Shown here: piece by piece, positions 14,701 through 23,658 of the stretch
Layout: each line of letters opens with the position of its first letter
Position numbering within the stretch: position 1 is the stretch's first letter
DNA from: Planctomyces sp.
Lineage (GTDB): Bacteria; Planctomycetota; Planctomycetia; Planctomycetales; Planctomycetaceae
DNA: 34,763 bases
Direction of reading: 5' to 3'
NCBI GenBank assembly: GCA_019636235.1
Contig: JAHBXW010000030.1
Location: forward strand, 1 to 34,763
Made by a program: the position numbers and the translations under genes
The notes under the pieces: model-generated
The model's input: the letters and a program-made list of their open reading frames with translations, nothing else
What the model was told of the DNA's origin: nothing
Database searches by the model: none

Positions 14701-15815
14701 GCAAGGACGTGTTCCTGGCCATGCTGGCCCACGAGCTGCGCAATCCGCTGGCGCCGATGCGCAACGCGCTGGAGATTCTGAAGCTGTCCGAACGGGATCC
14801 GGCGGCGGCGCGGGAAGCCCGGGAGATCGCCGAGCGGCAGGTGCAGTCGCTGTCGCGAATGGTGGACGACCTGCTGGACGTGTCGCGGATTATGCAGGGG
14901 AAGATTGAACTCCGCCGGGAGCGGGTCGACCTGCGGACGCTCCTGTCCCGCGCGGTGGAGACGGCGCGGCCGACGATCGACGCCGCCGGCCATGCGCTGC
15001 GTGTGCGCCTTCCGGACGAGCCGCTGTGGACGGACGCGGACGTCGTGCGGATCGCGCAAGTCATTTCCAACCTGCTGCACAATGCCGCCAAGTACACGGA
15101 CGCCGGCGGGACAATCACAGTGGAGGCGTTTGAAGATGGCGCCGAGGCCGTCGTGCGCGTCCGCGACACGGGAATTGGCATCGACCCGGCGATTCTGCCG
15201 CAGGTGTTCGAGATGTTCATGCAGGTCGACTCGGCGGGCGCCCGCGCCCAGGGCGGCCTGGGAATCGGACTGACGGTCGTCAGGACGCTGGTGGAACTGC
15301 ACGGCGGGACGGTGCAGGCCCGCAGCCCGGGGATCGGGCTGGGCAGCGAGTTTGAAGTCCGCTTGAAACGGGAGCGGTCAGCGATGGATCAGGGAGGAAA
15401 CGGCCAGGCGTCGCCGGGCCGGGAGGGCGCGCGTCGCCGCGTGCTGATTGTGGATGACAACGCCGACGCCGCGTCGACGCTGGCGATGCTGCTGCGGCTC
15501 AGCGGTCACGATGCCCGGGTCGCCCGGGATGGGCACGAGGCGCTGTCGATCGCCGGCGACTGGCGGCCGGAGCTGGCCTTTCTGGACCTGGGAATGCCGG
15601 GGATGGATGGTTATGAGCTGGCGCGGCGCTTCCGCGGGGAGCCGGATCTGGCACGGACGGTGTTGGTCGCGCTGACTGGCTGGGGCCAGGATGAGGATCG
15701 GCGCCGCACCCGGGATGCGGGATTCGACGCCCATGAAGTCAAACCGATCGAGCCGAGCCGCCTTGAGCGTCTGCTGTCCGAACTTCCGGTCGCAGACGGG
15801 GCGCCGGGCGGATGA
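11793..15815 (+). CDS. Hybrid sensor histidine kinase: DUF4118-PAS-PAS-GAF-PAS-PAS-GAF-HisKA-HATPase-REC
   Basis: 1340 residues. Residues 8-107 are a four-helix DUF4118 membrane unit, as in KdpD. Then come PAS domains (about 127-245 and 255-370), GAF (385-540), two more PAS (548-665 and 670-785) and a second GAF (788-960). The kinase core has the H box FLAMLAHELRNPLAP with H980, N box ISNLLHNAAKYT, G1 box DTGIGI and G2 box GGLGIGL. A receiver domain ends the protein: LIVDDNAD, phospho-acceptor D1265 in FLDLGMPGMDG, and K in VKPIE. The receiver is fused, so phosphate must leave through a separate Hpt protein or the receiver itself acts. Start 11793 fits the membrane unit and has GGGGAG 12 bases upstream. 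The signal is unknown; the PAS/GAF set suggests redox, gas or small ligand. Confidence 0.9.
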   Translation: MPSESRRAITPYFLAALSIAAATILRLLLNPLLDGEFPFATLFFAVLWSAWYGGLGTALAATAMGAVAAKYFLLEPPGLFSSLSAIDRGGMIVYLVVSSGIAVLGGQMRRARVAAETSERAVVEERQQLATTLRSIGDAVIVTDAAGLVSNLNPIAEELTGWTLLAAQGQPLDTIFRIVNEQTRRTVESPVAKVLREGTIVGLANHTVLIARDGSERPIDDSAAPIHDADGTLRGVVLVFRDVTDRRRADEANERLAAIVESSDDAIIAKTLDGAITNWNAGAERIYGYSAEEALGRPFSLLIPPDRAEEVKQLGERLRRGERLDHFETVRQRKDGRRIEVSVSYSPIQDHEGLVTGIAVITRDISDRKRRESLQQLQLALTVELSAAQTLQPATDVVLRRVVETLHWDVAAVWLVDREEQRLRCFAVQAGGPTGDAFRADCLDGSLAPDEGLPGRAWRAGDCVWVSRLAAEPWFSQWESASKAELQSGAAYPMTAEGRVVGVIELLSREERELDPDLLQIGRAVAGQLGQFFERIAAQENLRKSEQDLSDFFENATVGLHWVGPDGTILRVNQAELEMLGYSRDEYVGRNIQDFHAEPSIIQGLLHRLEAGEHVHDCAARLRCRDGSIKDVIIDSSVLWEGERFVHTRCFTRDVTERRAAEDALRRQERQLRLVSDNAPVYIAHCDREHRFKFVNRAYAERFGLAPEDLLGRTISDVLGESAFASLGPYLARVLSGERVVFEVEVPYRQLGPLHMLCAYAPETSESGDVIGHVAAVTNITERRRAEQHTRFLADASAALGTVIDVDSTLSMVARLSVPAFADWCVVDILEADDSLRRVAAAHADPQKLKLAEDLHRRYPTGRDAGYGVWKIVRTGEAELVEDINDEMLSRTIREADHLAMIREVGPRSYIGVPLAVRGRTLGVIRFLTSESGRRFGPAELAVARDLADRAAVAIENARLYEALRDADRRKDVFLAMLAHELRNPLAPMRNALEILKLSERDPAAAREAREIAERQVQSLSRMVDDLLDVSRIMQGKIELRRERVDLRTLLSRAVETARPTIDAAGHALRVRLPDEPLWTDADVVRIAQVISNLLHNAAKYTDAGGTITVEAFEDGAEAVVRVRDTGIGIDPAILPQVFEMFMQVDSAGARAQGGLGIGLTVVRTLVELHGGTVQARSPGIGLGSEFEVRLKRERSAMDQGGNGQASPGREGARRRVLIVDDNADAASTLAMLLRLSGHDARVARDGHEALSIAGDWRPELAFLDLGMPGMDGYELARRFRGEPDLARTVLVALTGWGQDEDRRRTRDAGFDAHEVKPIEPSRLERLLSELPVADGAPGG

Positions 15816-15882
15816 CGCCCCCTCGCGCGCCCCAACCCGTCGAGTCGGCCGATACGGCGGCTTAATCCCCAAGGAACGTTGA

Positions 15883-17511
15883 ATGTCGCAACCGCACGCC
15901 GCCGACGATTCGGAGCGCATCGCCGCGCAGGCGCTGCTGTTGTTTGCGCCGTTTCTGGTGCTGTTCGCCTACGCGGGATTCTTCAAGGCGACTTACTTCG
16001 CCCAGGACGACTACATCTGGCTGTGCTTCGCCAAGTTCTGCGACGCGCCGGCGCTCAGCCTGCTGTACCGCGATTCGCTCGCCGGCCAGTTCTTCCGTCC
16101 GGTCGGCCAATACTGGTGGATGGCGGTGCATGCCGTCTCGGGAGACCGGGTCGAGCCTTATCAGCTGGCGTACCTGGGGACGCACCTCGTGAACTCGGTG
16201 CTGGCGGGGATGCTGATCGTTCGGCTGTGCGGACGGCTGCTGGGAGCGATGACAGGGCTGTTCGTCGCTTTGAATCCGATCTTCGTGACTCCGGTGTCAT
16301 GGTACTACCTGTACGTCTTCGACACGCTGGGCTGCACGGGCTTCCTCGCGTCGCTGCTGCTGCTGGTCCGCTGCATTCGCGGGGGGCGGGTGGGAGCCGG
16401 GCTGGCATCACTGGCGTGCGCGCTGGCGGCGTACTTTACGAAGGAGTCCTACCTGATGCTGCCGGCGGCGGCGGCGCTCGTCGTGGGGATTCCCGAATCG
16501 GGGGGGCGGTGGCGATTCGCCGAAGCGCGGCGGCACTGGCGCTGGCTGGCCGCCTTCAGCGTGCTGGCGGTCGCTGCCTGGAGCTGGCGCTGCTGGGTGA
16601 TCGGCGGATTTGGAGGCTACGGTCTGTGGACGTTTCTGACGTCTGTTCAGGCGATCGAACATTTTGGCGAGCGGATCGTGACGTTGACCGGCTTCACCGG
16701 CTGGTCCTGTTTTCCCGCGCTGCGCCGCTGGGACGCTTCGGAGAACGCACAACTCGCCGCGACCGTGCCGCTGCTGATGGCGCTGATCTGGCTCGCGCGT
16801 CGGAGTTCCACCGGGCCCGGCCCCTGGTGGTGCCTGGCGTGGATCGCCGCGACTTGGTCGCCCAGCGGCCTGATGACCACCTATGCGGCGGTCTCGTTCT
16901 ATCCCTGCCTGTTGGGGGCCACGCTGCTGCTGGCCCAGGCGCTCGCCCCGTGGCGGCATGGGATGCTGGCCGCCGTCAGCATCGCGTTCGTCTATGCGGG
17001 GCACGGCTGGTTTCAATACGCCGATCGTGCCCCGGAGATCGCCGTTCATCGCGCCCAGCACCAGGAACTCCGCGAGCGGTTTCCCCCGTCCGAATGGTCG
17101 CAGGGCGACCAGCGGCAGCTTGTCCTGATGATCGCCCATCCCGACCTCTTCCCGGACGCTGCGGTCAAGTACGCCGCGGCGCCTGGAACATCGTTCTCCT
17201 CAATCCTGCTGTACAACACGTCGTCGCCGACGAACTGGGTCGTGATGGACCGGGGCGAGCTGGGACCGGTCGGCCCCCTGGCCGTGTCCCCCGTGTTCCA
17301 GAACGGCTACATGGAGATGCCGCCCTACCGCAGTTGGCCGTTGTTCATCGCGGCCGAGGACATGCTCGCCCCCGCCGAGGGTTTGACGCTTCGATTCCTG
17401 ACCTGGCAGTGGTCTCCCCAAAAGCGCTTCGTGGAAGTGCCGATCGACAAGGCCCGCGACGCGCTGTGGCCGCCGGATCAGCGTCCCGCCGAGGCCCCGC
17501 CCTCACGGTGA
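15883..17511 (+). CDS. Polytopic membrane protein, GT-C glycosyltransferase-like
   Basis: 542 residues with roughly ten hydrophobic helices between residues 15 and 370, followed by a soluble C-terminal part. After the first helix comes AQDDYIWL (D42, D43), the position of the acidic pair in GT-C enzymes of the ArnT/PMT type, which move sugars from lipid carriers. Also visible are YFTKESYLMLP and FRPVGQYWW, common in bacterial membrane proteins of unknown substrate. AAGGA lies 7 bases before the ATG. It starts 67 bases after the hybrid kinase and could be co-transcribed. The 3' end overlaps the convergent FG-GAP gene by 9 bases. A transfer reaction is inferred, not shown. Confidence 0.72.
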   Translation: MSQPHAADDSERIAAQALLLFAPFLVLFAYAGFFKATYFAQDDYIWLCFAKFCDAPALSLLYRDSLAGQFFRPVGQYWWMAVHAVSGDRVEPYQLAYLGTHLVNSVLAGMLIVRLCGRLLGAMTGLFVALNPIFVTPVSWYYLYVFDTLGCTGFLASLLLLVRCIRGGRVGAGLASLACALAAYFTKESYLMLPAAAALVVGIPESGGRWRFAEARRHWRWLAAFSVLAVAAWSWRCWVIGGFGGYGLWTFLTSVQAIEHFGERIVTLTGFTGWSCFPALRRWDASENAQLAATVPLLMALIWLARRSSTGPGPWWCLAWIAATWSPSGLMTTYAAVSFYPCLLGATLLLAQALAPWRHGMLAAVSIAFVYAGHGWFQYADRAPEIAVHRAQHQELRERFPPSEWSQGDQRQLVLMIAHPDLFPDAAVKYAAAPGTSFSSILLYNTSSPTNWVVMDRGELGPVGPLAVSPVFQNGYMEMPPYRSWPLFIAAEDMLAPAEGLTLRFLTWQWSPQKRFVEVPIDKARDALWPPDQRPAEAPPSR

Positions 17512-19005
17512 TCGCGTCCCGTTCCGGAACAGGGTCACCGCCTCTCCACGTTCTTCCGTCCACCGGAACCGGGTCACCAGCAGGTCCAGATCTCCGTCGC
17601 CGTCCCAGTCGACCAGTTCGCAGGACGCATGGTCGCAGTGGTCCAGTTCCAGGACGTGCCGCACGAACGCCCCGTCCCGCTGCTCGAACCACACGACCGA
17701 GGGCACGCCCGGCTGGATATTGTCCGGTTTGGGCGGCAACAGGCTGACGGCGACGACATCCAGGTCGCCGTCGAGATCGACATCGGCCGCCAGGGCGCGG
17801 TGCGCGCCGGGCAACGGGCCGAGTTCGTGCGCCGTGAATGGAAACGTCCCGCGATTCTCCAGCCAGCGCACGCCATGCCCGGGCGTGATGTGCGGACTGT
17901 CGAAGGAATCGCCGCTGGTGTGCAGCACGTCCAGGTCGCCATCCCCGTCGAAATCGACGAGTTGAATGCCGCTGGAGCCGAACGCCGGATCGCCAGCGGC
18001 GTAAAGTTCGACCTCTTCGAACTCGCCGTCCCCCTGGTTGAGGTAGGCGACGACCAGCTCGTAGCCCTGGCTGATCAGCGCGATGATGTCCGGCCGCCCG
18101 TCTCCGTTGATGTCGACAATCGGGACGTCGATGGCGCCATGACGGTGATCCAGAATTTCCGGCCGCCAAGGGCCCTCTGCGCCGCCCCCCTCGTTCCACA
18201 AAACGACGATCCGCCCGGTGCGCCGCCAGCCGAACTCCGCGACGACCAGGTCGATGTCGCCATCGCCGTCGAGATCCGCGCCCTGCACATCCGCCACGCG
18301 GCCCGCCGGCAAATGGATCGACGTCGGAGGAACCGCGGGGTCGTCGTCCAGCAGCCACACGCCCCCCCGGTTGTGGTCCTCAGGCAGAAAGCTTCCCAGG
18401 TCGCAGACGAGAATCCGCCCGCGGCCATCCCCTTCGAAATCGATGCACGAAATCCGGCAGGGGTTCGTGATTTCGACCGGTCGCGAAAACTCCTCCAGAG
18501 CCCGTCCCGGCGTGCCCCGGAGGAGCAGCCCCGTCCGCATGTCGGGGGCCCAGATTTCGTTTCGGGATGCGAAGTGGCGAATGTTGGCGACCGCGGCCGA
18601 CGGCGTGCCGGGCAGCGGCTCCGGAACGAACAGGGGCGTGCCGCCAGGCATTGATTCCCCACCGACGATCGGCAGGGCCTCCGGAGCTCGAGCCTCAAAA
18701 TAGGCCAGCGTCACCTCCTCGGGCGGGGCCGGCCCATCGGCCGACTCTGAGGCCCGGAAAAATCGATAGCCCTGCGCGACCTCGCCCTTCCAGGCGTGCT
18801 TCGGAAACGACTGCGGGTTGGGCAGTGCGTGGCAGAGGGCACAGAACCGCTCGACATCCGCCTCCTGCTCGGGGCGGAGTTCGCCCACGTGGACCACCGC
18901 GGGCCGACCGGCCGACGGCCCCCCGCGATCGCCGTTGCAGCCGGCGAGCAGGCCCAAGGCCAGCGGGCCGCTGAACTTGAGGAGAAATCCGTGGAGACGA
19001 GGCAT
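17503..19005 (-). CDS. Lipoprotein with CXXCH heme motif and FG-GAP/VCBS repeats
   Basis: 500 residues from the ATG at 19005, which opens a lipoprotein signal (PLALGLLAGC, lipidated C23). Residues 55-59 are CALCH, a c-type heme site, followed by LPNPQSFPKHAWKGEV as in cytochrome-like modules. The rest is a beta-propeller of calcium-binding repeats: DFEGDGRGRIL, DLDGDGDIDLV, DINGDGRPDII, DFDGDGDLDVL, DLDGDLDVV and DWDGDGDLDLL. Such propellers bind partners on the cell surface. A single heme next to a propeller suggests electron transfer to or from an outside partner, but this is inference. The longer frame (to 19170) adds 55 residues without signal character. No good ribosome site is seen. Confidence 0.85.
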   Translation of the reverse strand: MPRLHGFLLKFSGPLALGLLAGCNGDRGGPSAGRPAVVHVGELRPEQEADVERFCALCHALPNPQSFPKHAWKGEVAQGYRFFRASESADGPAPPEEVTLAYFEARAPEALPIVGGESMPGGTPLFVPEPLPGTPSAAVANIRHFASRNEIWAPDMRTGLLLRGTPGRALEEFSRPVEITNPCRISCIDFEGDGRGRILVCDLGSFLPEDHNRGGVWLLDDDPAVPPTSIHLPAGRVADVQGADLDGDGDIDLVVAEFGWRRTGRIVVLWNEGGGAEGPWRPEILDHRHGAIDVPIVDINGDGRPDIIALISQGYELVVAYLNQGDGEFEEVELYAAGDPAFGSSGIQLVDFDGDGDLDVLHTSGDSFDSPHITPGHGVRWLENRGTFPFTAHELGPLPGAHRALAADVDLDGDLDVVAVSLLPPKPDNIQPGVPSVVWFEQRDGAFVRHVLELDHCDHASCELVDWDGDGDLDLLVTRFRWTEERGEAVTLFRNGTRSP

Positions 19006-19134
19006 TGCGTCAGCGCGTTGCCGCGGTTGGAGTTCGGGACGCGGATTCGACGTGTCGGCAGGAATTGTAGCCAACGGGCCGCTTCCCGGGTCCGGGCCGT
19101 CGTCAATTCTTGAAAATCGTCTCTTCATTGAATG

Positions 19135-19164
19135 TTGACGATGGCGACGCATGACGATTACTTT
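19135..19164 (+). promoter_or_regulatory. Candidate promoter of the DUF1559 gene
   Basis: TTGACG (19135-19140) with TACTTT (19159-19164) at 18-base spacing. The -35 is good and the -10 is poor, so this is only a candidate. It would give a leader of about 80 bases. Confidence 0.3.
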
Positions 19165-19251
19165 ATTCATTGTGCCGGGGAGGTTCCGTTGTTTTCCCTG
19201 TCGCGAAGTACGTTGTCGCGTTCGTTCCTTTCTTTTCAGGAGGACCCTTGG

Positions 19252-20286
19252 ATGTCAGGCCTCAGACGCCGACTCGGATTCACGCTGATTGAACTGCTCG
19301 TTGTGATCGCGATCATCGCGATCCTGATTGCCCTGCTGCTGCCGGCCGTGCAGCAGGCGCGCGAGGCCGCCCGTCGAACCCAGTGCAAGAACAACCTGAA
19401 GCAAATCGGGTTGGCCATGCACAACTACCACGACAACTACCTGATGTTCCCGATCAGCATGAGCTGGGGGCGCATCAACTTCGCGGACGACTGGGGGCGT
19501 CGGCAGTCGTTCTCCGACAAGGTGTTCATGCTGCCCTACCTCGACCAGGGTCCGATGTTCAACCTGACGAACTGGAACGACACGCCGTGGAATCCGTGGG
19601 AGCCGGGCAGCAACGTGCCGCAGAGTCGTCGCCTGCCGGTCTTCAACTGTCCGTCGAACGCCAACGTCAACCCCAACGGCGCGAACGGCAACTTCACGTA
19701 CGCGATCAACATCGGCGTGCTCGACTTCGCGCCGAACAACACCAACATCGTCAGCGGCCGTACGGCATCGCACAACGGCATTGGTTCGTACACGAACTGG
19801 CCCGGCGAGTCTGATGCGCCCGTCACGATGGCGTCGGTCACCGACGGGACCAGCAACACGGCGGCCTACTCGGAATTCGGCATGGTGCCCTGCAACCCCG
19901 CGGAAACCGGCCGGAAGACCATGCAGCTGCACAACTGGGCGTCCAGCCAGCCCCACCGGCAGTTGCGGCAGCAGTGTCTAAACAACGTCGGCCACGTCGG
20001 CGATTGCGGACGGCACAATCTCCGCGGCGCCGGCTGGGCGATCTCGTTCACCGGACACGGCTCGACCTACTCGCACAACATGAATCCGAACGAGAAGCCC
20101 TGCTTCGAATCGGACTCGAACAGCGACTGGCGCGGCGGCACGATGCAGTCGGCATCGAGCTTCCACACCGGCGGCGTGCATGTGCTCCTGACCGACGGCT
20201 CGGTGAACTTCTTCAACGAGAGCATCGACTTCGACATCTGGTCGGGCATCGGCACGCGGAACGGACAGGAAACGGTCTCGTTCTGA
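19252..20286 (+). CDS. DUF1559 protein with type IV pilin-like N-terminus
   Basis: 344 residues. The N-terminus is a prepilin signal: RRRLG then [13 protein letters not shown], with cleavage before F10 and a Glu at +5, followed by [20 protein letters not shown]. This and the ending [19 protein letters not shown] are hallmarks of DUF1559 (SBP_bac_10), a family greatly expanded in Planctomycetes, often with tens of copies per genome. Function is unknown; pseudopilin-like display or assembly at the envelope is the usual guess. CAGGAGG lies 9 bases before the ATG. A terminator-like hairpin follows. It is probably a single-gene unit. Confidence 0.93.
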   Translation: MSGLRRRLGFTLIELLVVIAIIAILIALLLPAVQQAREAARRTQCKNNLKQIGLAMHNYHDNYLMFPISMSWGRINFADDWGRRQSFSDKVFMLPYLDQGPMFNLTNWNDTPWNPWEPGSNVPQSRRLPVFNCPSNANVNPNGANGNFTYAINIGVLDFAPNNTNIVSGRTASHNGIGSYTNWPGESDAPVTMASVTDGTSNTAAYSEFGMVPCNPAETGRKTMQLHNWASSQPHRQLRQQCLNNVGHVGDCGRHNLRGAGWAISFTGHGSTYSHNMNPNEKPCFESDSNSDWRGGTMQSASSFHTGGVHVLLTDGSVNFFNESIDFDIWSGIGTRNGQETVSF

Positions 20287-20317
20287 TCGGCTGACCCGCA
20301 GCCATGCGATATCCAGG

Positions 20318-20355
20318 CAAGGCCCCTGGTGGAAGCAATTCCGCCCGGGGCCTTG
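20318..20355 (+). terminator. Terminator-like hairpin after DUF1559
   Basis: CAAGGCCCC faces GGGGCCTTG, with an inner GGAA-GCAA-TTCC stem in the 20-base loop. The following TTCCTGTTTCC is only partly T-rich, but position and stem strength fit a terminator. Confidence 0.6.
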
Positions 20356-20466
20356 TTCCTGTTTCCGGGTCGCACAATTTCTCGACTTGGCGTCTCCGGA
20401 AGCCCTCGCCCAGGCGGCGCGCCTCCGGCCGGCCAGCTCTTCCATCTCATGACTGACCGCTGTCCG

Positions 20467-22290
20467 ATGCGAACGCTCGTTCGCCCACGCGACGTCCTTC
20501 CGCGGCGCCGGCCCCCCCGGACGGTCACGCTCGTAGCGCTGGCAGTGCTTTTTCCCACACTCAGCGGCTGTCGCGACTCCTCCCGCGAAGCGGCCACGTC
20601 GTCGCCATCGTCGGCGAAGAGCACGTCATCGAGCATTCCGACCGAGCCTTCCCTCACCACGTCGACCGCGGCTGCTGAAGGCGGTTACGCGCCGCCTGAG
20701 GTGGCGCCCCTGTTCGAGGATGTCGCGGCGGCATCGGGCATCGCGTTTCAGTTCCATGCCGACATCATTCCCGATCGCTACTTTCTGCCGGAGATCATGG
20801 GGGGCGGAGTCGCCTGGCTCGACTTCGACCGGGACGGCATTCTGGACCTGTACCTGGTGAACGGCCGTCCGCTCGACGGGGATGGGACCGGCCCGCTGCC
20901 GCTCGACCACGCGTATCGCGGCGACCGGTCCGGCAGGTTCCAGGCGATTCCCACGCAGTTCCTCGACGCCCCGTCGCAATACGGGCAGGGCTGTGCCGCC
21001 GGCGACTTCAACGCCGACGGATTCCCCGATCTGTACATCGCCGCGTTTGGCGAGAACCTGCTGTTGCTGAACAACGGCGACGGCACGTTTCAGAACATCA
21101 CCCAGCCGGCCGGCGTGGCCGATTCGTCGTGGAGCACCAGCGTGCTGTGGCTCGACATCGACGGCGACCGGTTGCTCGATCTGTACGTCACGAACTATCT
21201 CGACGTGGCGCTCGAAACCCGCAAGATCTGCGAGTACGGCGGCCAGCCGGGCTATTGCGGCCCGGGCCAGTACGAAGCCGTTCAGGACCGGGTGTTTCTG
21301 AACCAGGGGGATGGGACGTTCCGCGAGGCGGCCGTCGAGCTGGGCTTTCTGGATTCGAACGGCAAGGGACTGGCGATCGCGGCCATCGACTTCGACAACG
21401 ATCTCGTACCGGAGATCTACGTCGCCAACGACATGACGTCGAACCAGTTGTTTGTGAAGGTCCCGGGCCCGCCGACAAGATATCGCGACGTCGCGCCCGC
21501 CTCCGGCGCCGCCCAGAGCGGCGAAGGCATGAACGAGGCCAGCATGGGCATCTCCGCCGCCGACTTCGACAACGACGGGCTGATCGACCTGTTCCTCACC
21601 CATTACTACCACATGAAGAACACGGTTTATCGCAACTGCGGGAATCTGCTGTTCGACGATGTCAGCCGGATGATCGGCGCGGCCCGGGCCAGTTACGACC
21701 ACCTGGGCTTCGGGACCGTGCCGCTCGACTACGACCGCGATGGCTTCGACGATCTGTTCATCGCCACGGGACACGTGCTGGGGCCAAAGGTCCAGCCCTC
21801 TGAAATGACGCCGCAACTGATCCGCAACGATCGGGGGCGGAAGTTCGTGGACATCTCCGCCTTCGCCGGACCGCATTTCCAGGCGAAGGCGCTGGCTCGC
21901 GGGGCGGCGGCCGCCGACTACGACGACGACGGGGACGTCGACATCGCCGTCACCTACCTGGACCGGCCGTTCGCCCTGTTGCGGAACGACACGCCGGCGC
22001 CCGGACGGTTCATCGGCGTGCGACTGGAGTCGACGGACCGGATTTCTCCGACCGGAACGCGGGTCCAAATCGTTGCGGGCGATCGCGTCCAGACGCGAAC
22101 GCTGACCGCCGGCGGCAGCTACCTGTCCTGGAGCGATGAGCGGCTGCTGTTTTCAGCCCCGATCGAGGCGGCGACCGCCGACGTGGAAGTCGTCTGGCCG
22201 TCCGGGGCGACAGAGCGGTTCGAGGGGTTGGACGTGGATGCGTATTGGTCTCTGACGGAGGGGCAGCCGCCCCGGCGGCAGGTGCGCTGA
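20467..22290 (+). CDS. FG-GAP/ASPIC-UnbV lipoprotein (CRTAC-like)
   Basis: 607 residues. A lipoprotein signal with a long basic start ends in VLFPTLSGC (C35), followed by a Ser/Thr-rich linker. The propeller begins near residue 80 (LFEDVAAASGIAFQFHA) with calcium-type repeats DFDRDGILDLYLVNG, DFNADGFPDLYIAAFG, DFDNDGLIDLFLTHY and DYDDDGDVDIAVTYL. An ASPIC/UnbV domain ends it (about 515-600: GTRVQIVAGDRVQTRTL, then EVVWPSGATERF). These proteins are common in planctomycetes, mostly of unknown role, thought to bind surfaces. ATG 20449, six codons earlier, is possible; neither has a clear ribosome site. The stop overlaps the next start (TGATG), so the pair is translationally coupled. Confidence 0.87.
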   Translation: MRTLVRPRDVLPRRRPPRTVTLVALAVLFPTLSGCRDSSREAATSSPSSAKSTSSSIPTEPSLTTSTAAAEGGYAPPEVAPLFEDVAAASGIAFQFHADIIPDRYFLPEIMGGGVAWLDFDRDGILDLYLVNGRPLDGDGTGPLPLDHAYRGDRSGRFQAIPTQFLDAPSQYGQGCAAGDFNADGFPDLYIAAFGENLLLLNNGDGTFQNITQPAGVADSSWSTSVLWLDIDGDRLLDLYVTNYLDVALETRKICEYGGQPGYCGPGQYEAVQDRVFLNQGDGTFREAAVELGFLDSNGKGLAIAAIDFDNDLVPEIYVANDMTSNQLFVKVPGPPTRYRDVAPASGAAQSGEGMNEASMGISAADFDNDGLIDLFLTHYYHMKNTVYRNCGNLLFDDVSRMIGAARASYDHLGFGTVPLDYDRDGFDDLFIATGHVLGPKVQPSEMTPQLIRNDRGRKFVDISAFAGPHFQAKALARGAAAADYDDDGDVDIAVTYLDRPFALLRNDTPAPGRFIGVRLESTDRISPTGTRVQIVAGDRVQTRTLTAGGSYLSWSDERLLFSAPIEAATADVEVVWPSGATERFEGLDVDAYWSLTEGQPPRRQVR

Positions 22291-23603
22291 TGGCGACGGA
22301 CAACGCTGCGGCGCCAATTGCGGTTGCGGCACAACGGCTATCCCGCGGTCGTCGACTGGCGTGGGCGGCCGCGTTTGTCAGTCTGACGGCGTTGGTCGGC
22401 GGGGGCCTGTGGACGCAGTCCGGCCTGACGCGCGGGCGGACGCACCTTGCGAATCACAGCTACCCTGCGGCCCGCGCGGCGTTGCGGCGCTACCTGTGGC
22501 TGCATCCCGGCGATTCGGACGCGCGTGCGGCTTTGGCCGATGCCTGGGCGCTCGACGACGAGCTGGATCCGGACGTGGCGGCCGAACGCGCGATCGCGGA
22601 GCTGCAGCGGATTCCGGACGACGCTCCCGGCGCCGCCGCCGCGCGGACGCTCGAAGGGCGATTGGCCTTTCTCATTCTCCGTCGGCCCACTGCAGCCGAA
22701 CGGCTGTTCCAGCGGTCCATCGAACTGCAGCCCGACCAGTTCGACGCGCATTATCTGCTGTGGAAGCTGTACGACATGACGGAGCGGTACTTCTCCAGCG
22801 AGCCGGCGTTCTGGGCGGCGTATGAGCGAACTCCACCTGCGGATCGCGCTGTTCGTCTGCGGGAGTGGTTCCTCAGCCAGTTCGCGCCGTTCTCGGCGTG
22901 TGCCGAATTGGACGGGCTGATGGGGTTTCGTTCCCCGAATCAGCCCACGGATGAGGTTGTCGCGCTGGGCCGGCTGGAGTCGTTCAAGTCGCAGGAGCCG
23001 CAGTCGCCGATGCTGATCGCCGCGATCGCCCAATGGTGCCTGCGGAATGATCAGCCAGGGGAAGCATTGGCGGAACTGGAATCGCTGAAGGATTCAGCGG
23101 CCGACCGGACCGATCGGTTCTACGTTGCGGCGCTGGCCGAGACCCTCGTGCAGCTGGGGCAATATGAGCGTGCGGAGGAGGTCTTCACCGCCTGGCCACT
23201 GCCGGACGATCGCTACGCGTACTGGCGGATCGCCGGCATCATCGAGCAGGACGTCCGGCAAGACCATGCGCGGGCGATCGAGTGCTACGATCGGGCGCTC
23301 GAATTGTGGCCGGGGCCTTCCGACTGGCAGACGATGCGCCGCAAAGCGCATTGCCTGGCCCGGGCGGGAGACGCGGCGGGCGCCGAAGCTCTGCGGACCC
23401 GGGCGCAGCTCATCGAGGACCAGATGGAACTGGAGCTGCATCAACGTCTTCGGGAGGCCCTCAGCCGCCTGGACGATCCGGCGGGGCTGGAGCGGATCGC
23501 CGAGTTCTACGAAACGCTGAAGCGCCCCCGGGAGGCGGCCGAGTGGCGCCAGGTCATCGGCAGGATTGAACCGCGGGCTGGAACTCCGGAAGATGTCCGT
23601 TGA
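22290..23603 (+). CDS. Membrane-anchored TPR protein
   Basis: 437 residues. One membrane helix (about 22-41, WAAAFVSLTALVGGGLW) is followed by helical repeats of TPR type across the rest, for example YPAARAALRRYLWLHPGDSDARAALAD, AERLFQRSIELQPDQFDAHYLLW (split motif), and ARAIECYDRALELWPGPSDW. TPRs are protein-binding scaffolds. The start at 22290 shares TGATG with the ASPIC/UnbV stop, so the two are made together and likely act together: the TPR part would sit outside the cytoplasmic membrane next to the lipoprotein propeller. The frame opens at 22245, but those extra codons overlap the upstream gene. Confidence 0.83.
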   Translation: MATDNAAAPIAVAAQRLSRGRRLAWAAAFVSLTALVGGGLWTQSGLTRGRTHLANHSYPAARAALRRYLWLHPGDSDARAALADAWALDDELDPDVAAERAIAELQRIPDDAPGAAAARTLEGRLAFLILRRPTAAERLFQRSIELQPDQFDAHYLLWKLYDMTERYFSSEPAFWAAYERTPPADRAVRLREWFLSQFAPFSACAELDGLMGFRSPNQPTDEVVALGRLESFKSQEPQSPMLIAAIAQWCLRNDQPGEALAELESLKDSAADRTDRFYVAALAETLVQLGQYERAEEVFTAWPLPDDRYAYWRIAGIIEQDVRQDHARAIECYDRALELWPGPSDWQTMRRKAHCLARAGDAAGAEALRTRAQLIEDQMELELHQRLREALSRLDDPAGLERIAEFYETLKRPREAAEWRQVIGRIEPRAGTPEDVR

Positions 23604-23658
23604 AGCCGCGGATGCGGCTATCGTTTGTCTCCCCGTTCTTTAGCACAAGGTCTCTAAG

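Noticed and set aside
12576-15302. Long open frame on the minus strand (about 908 codons) opposite the hybrid kinase
   Set aside because: No recognisable domain and shadow-like composition; the plus strand has ten clear domains.
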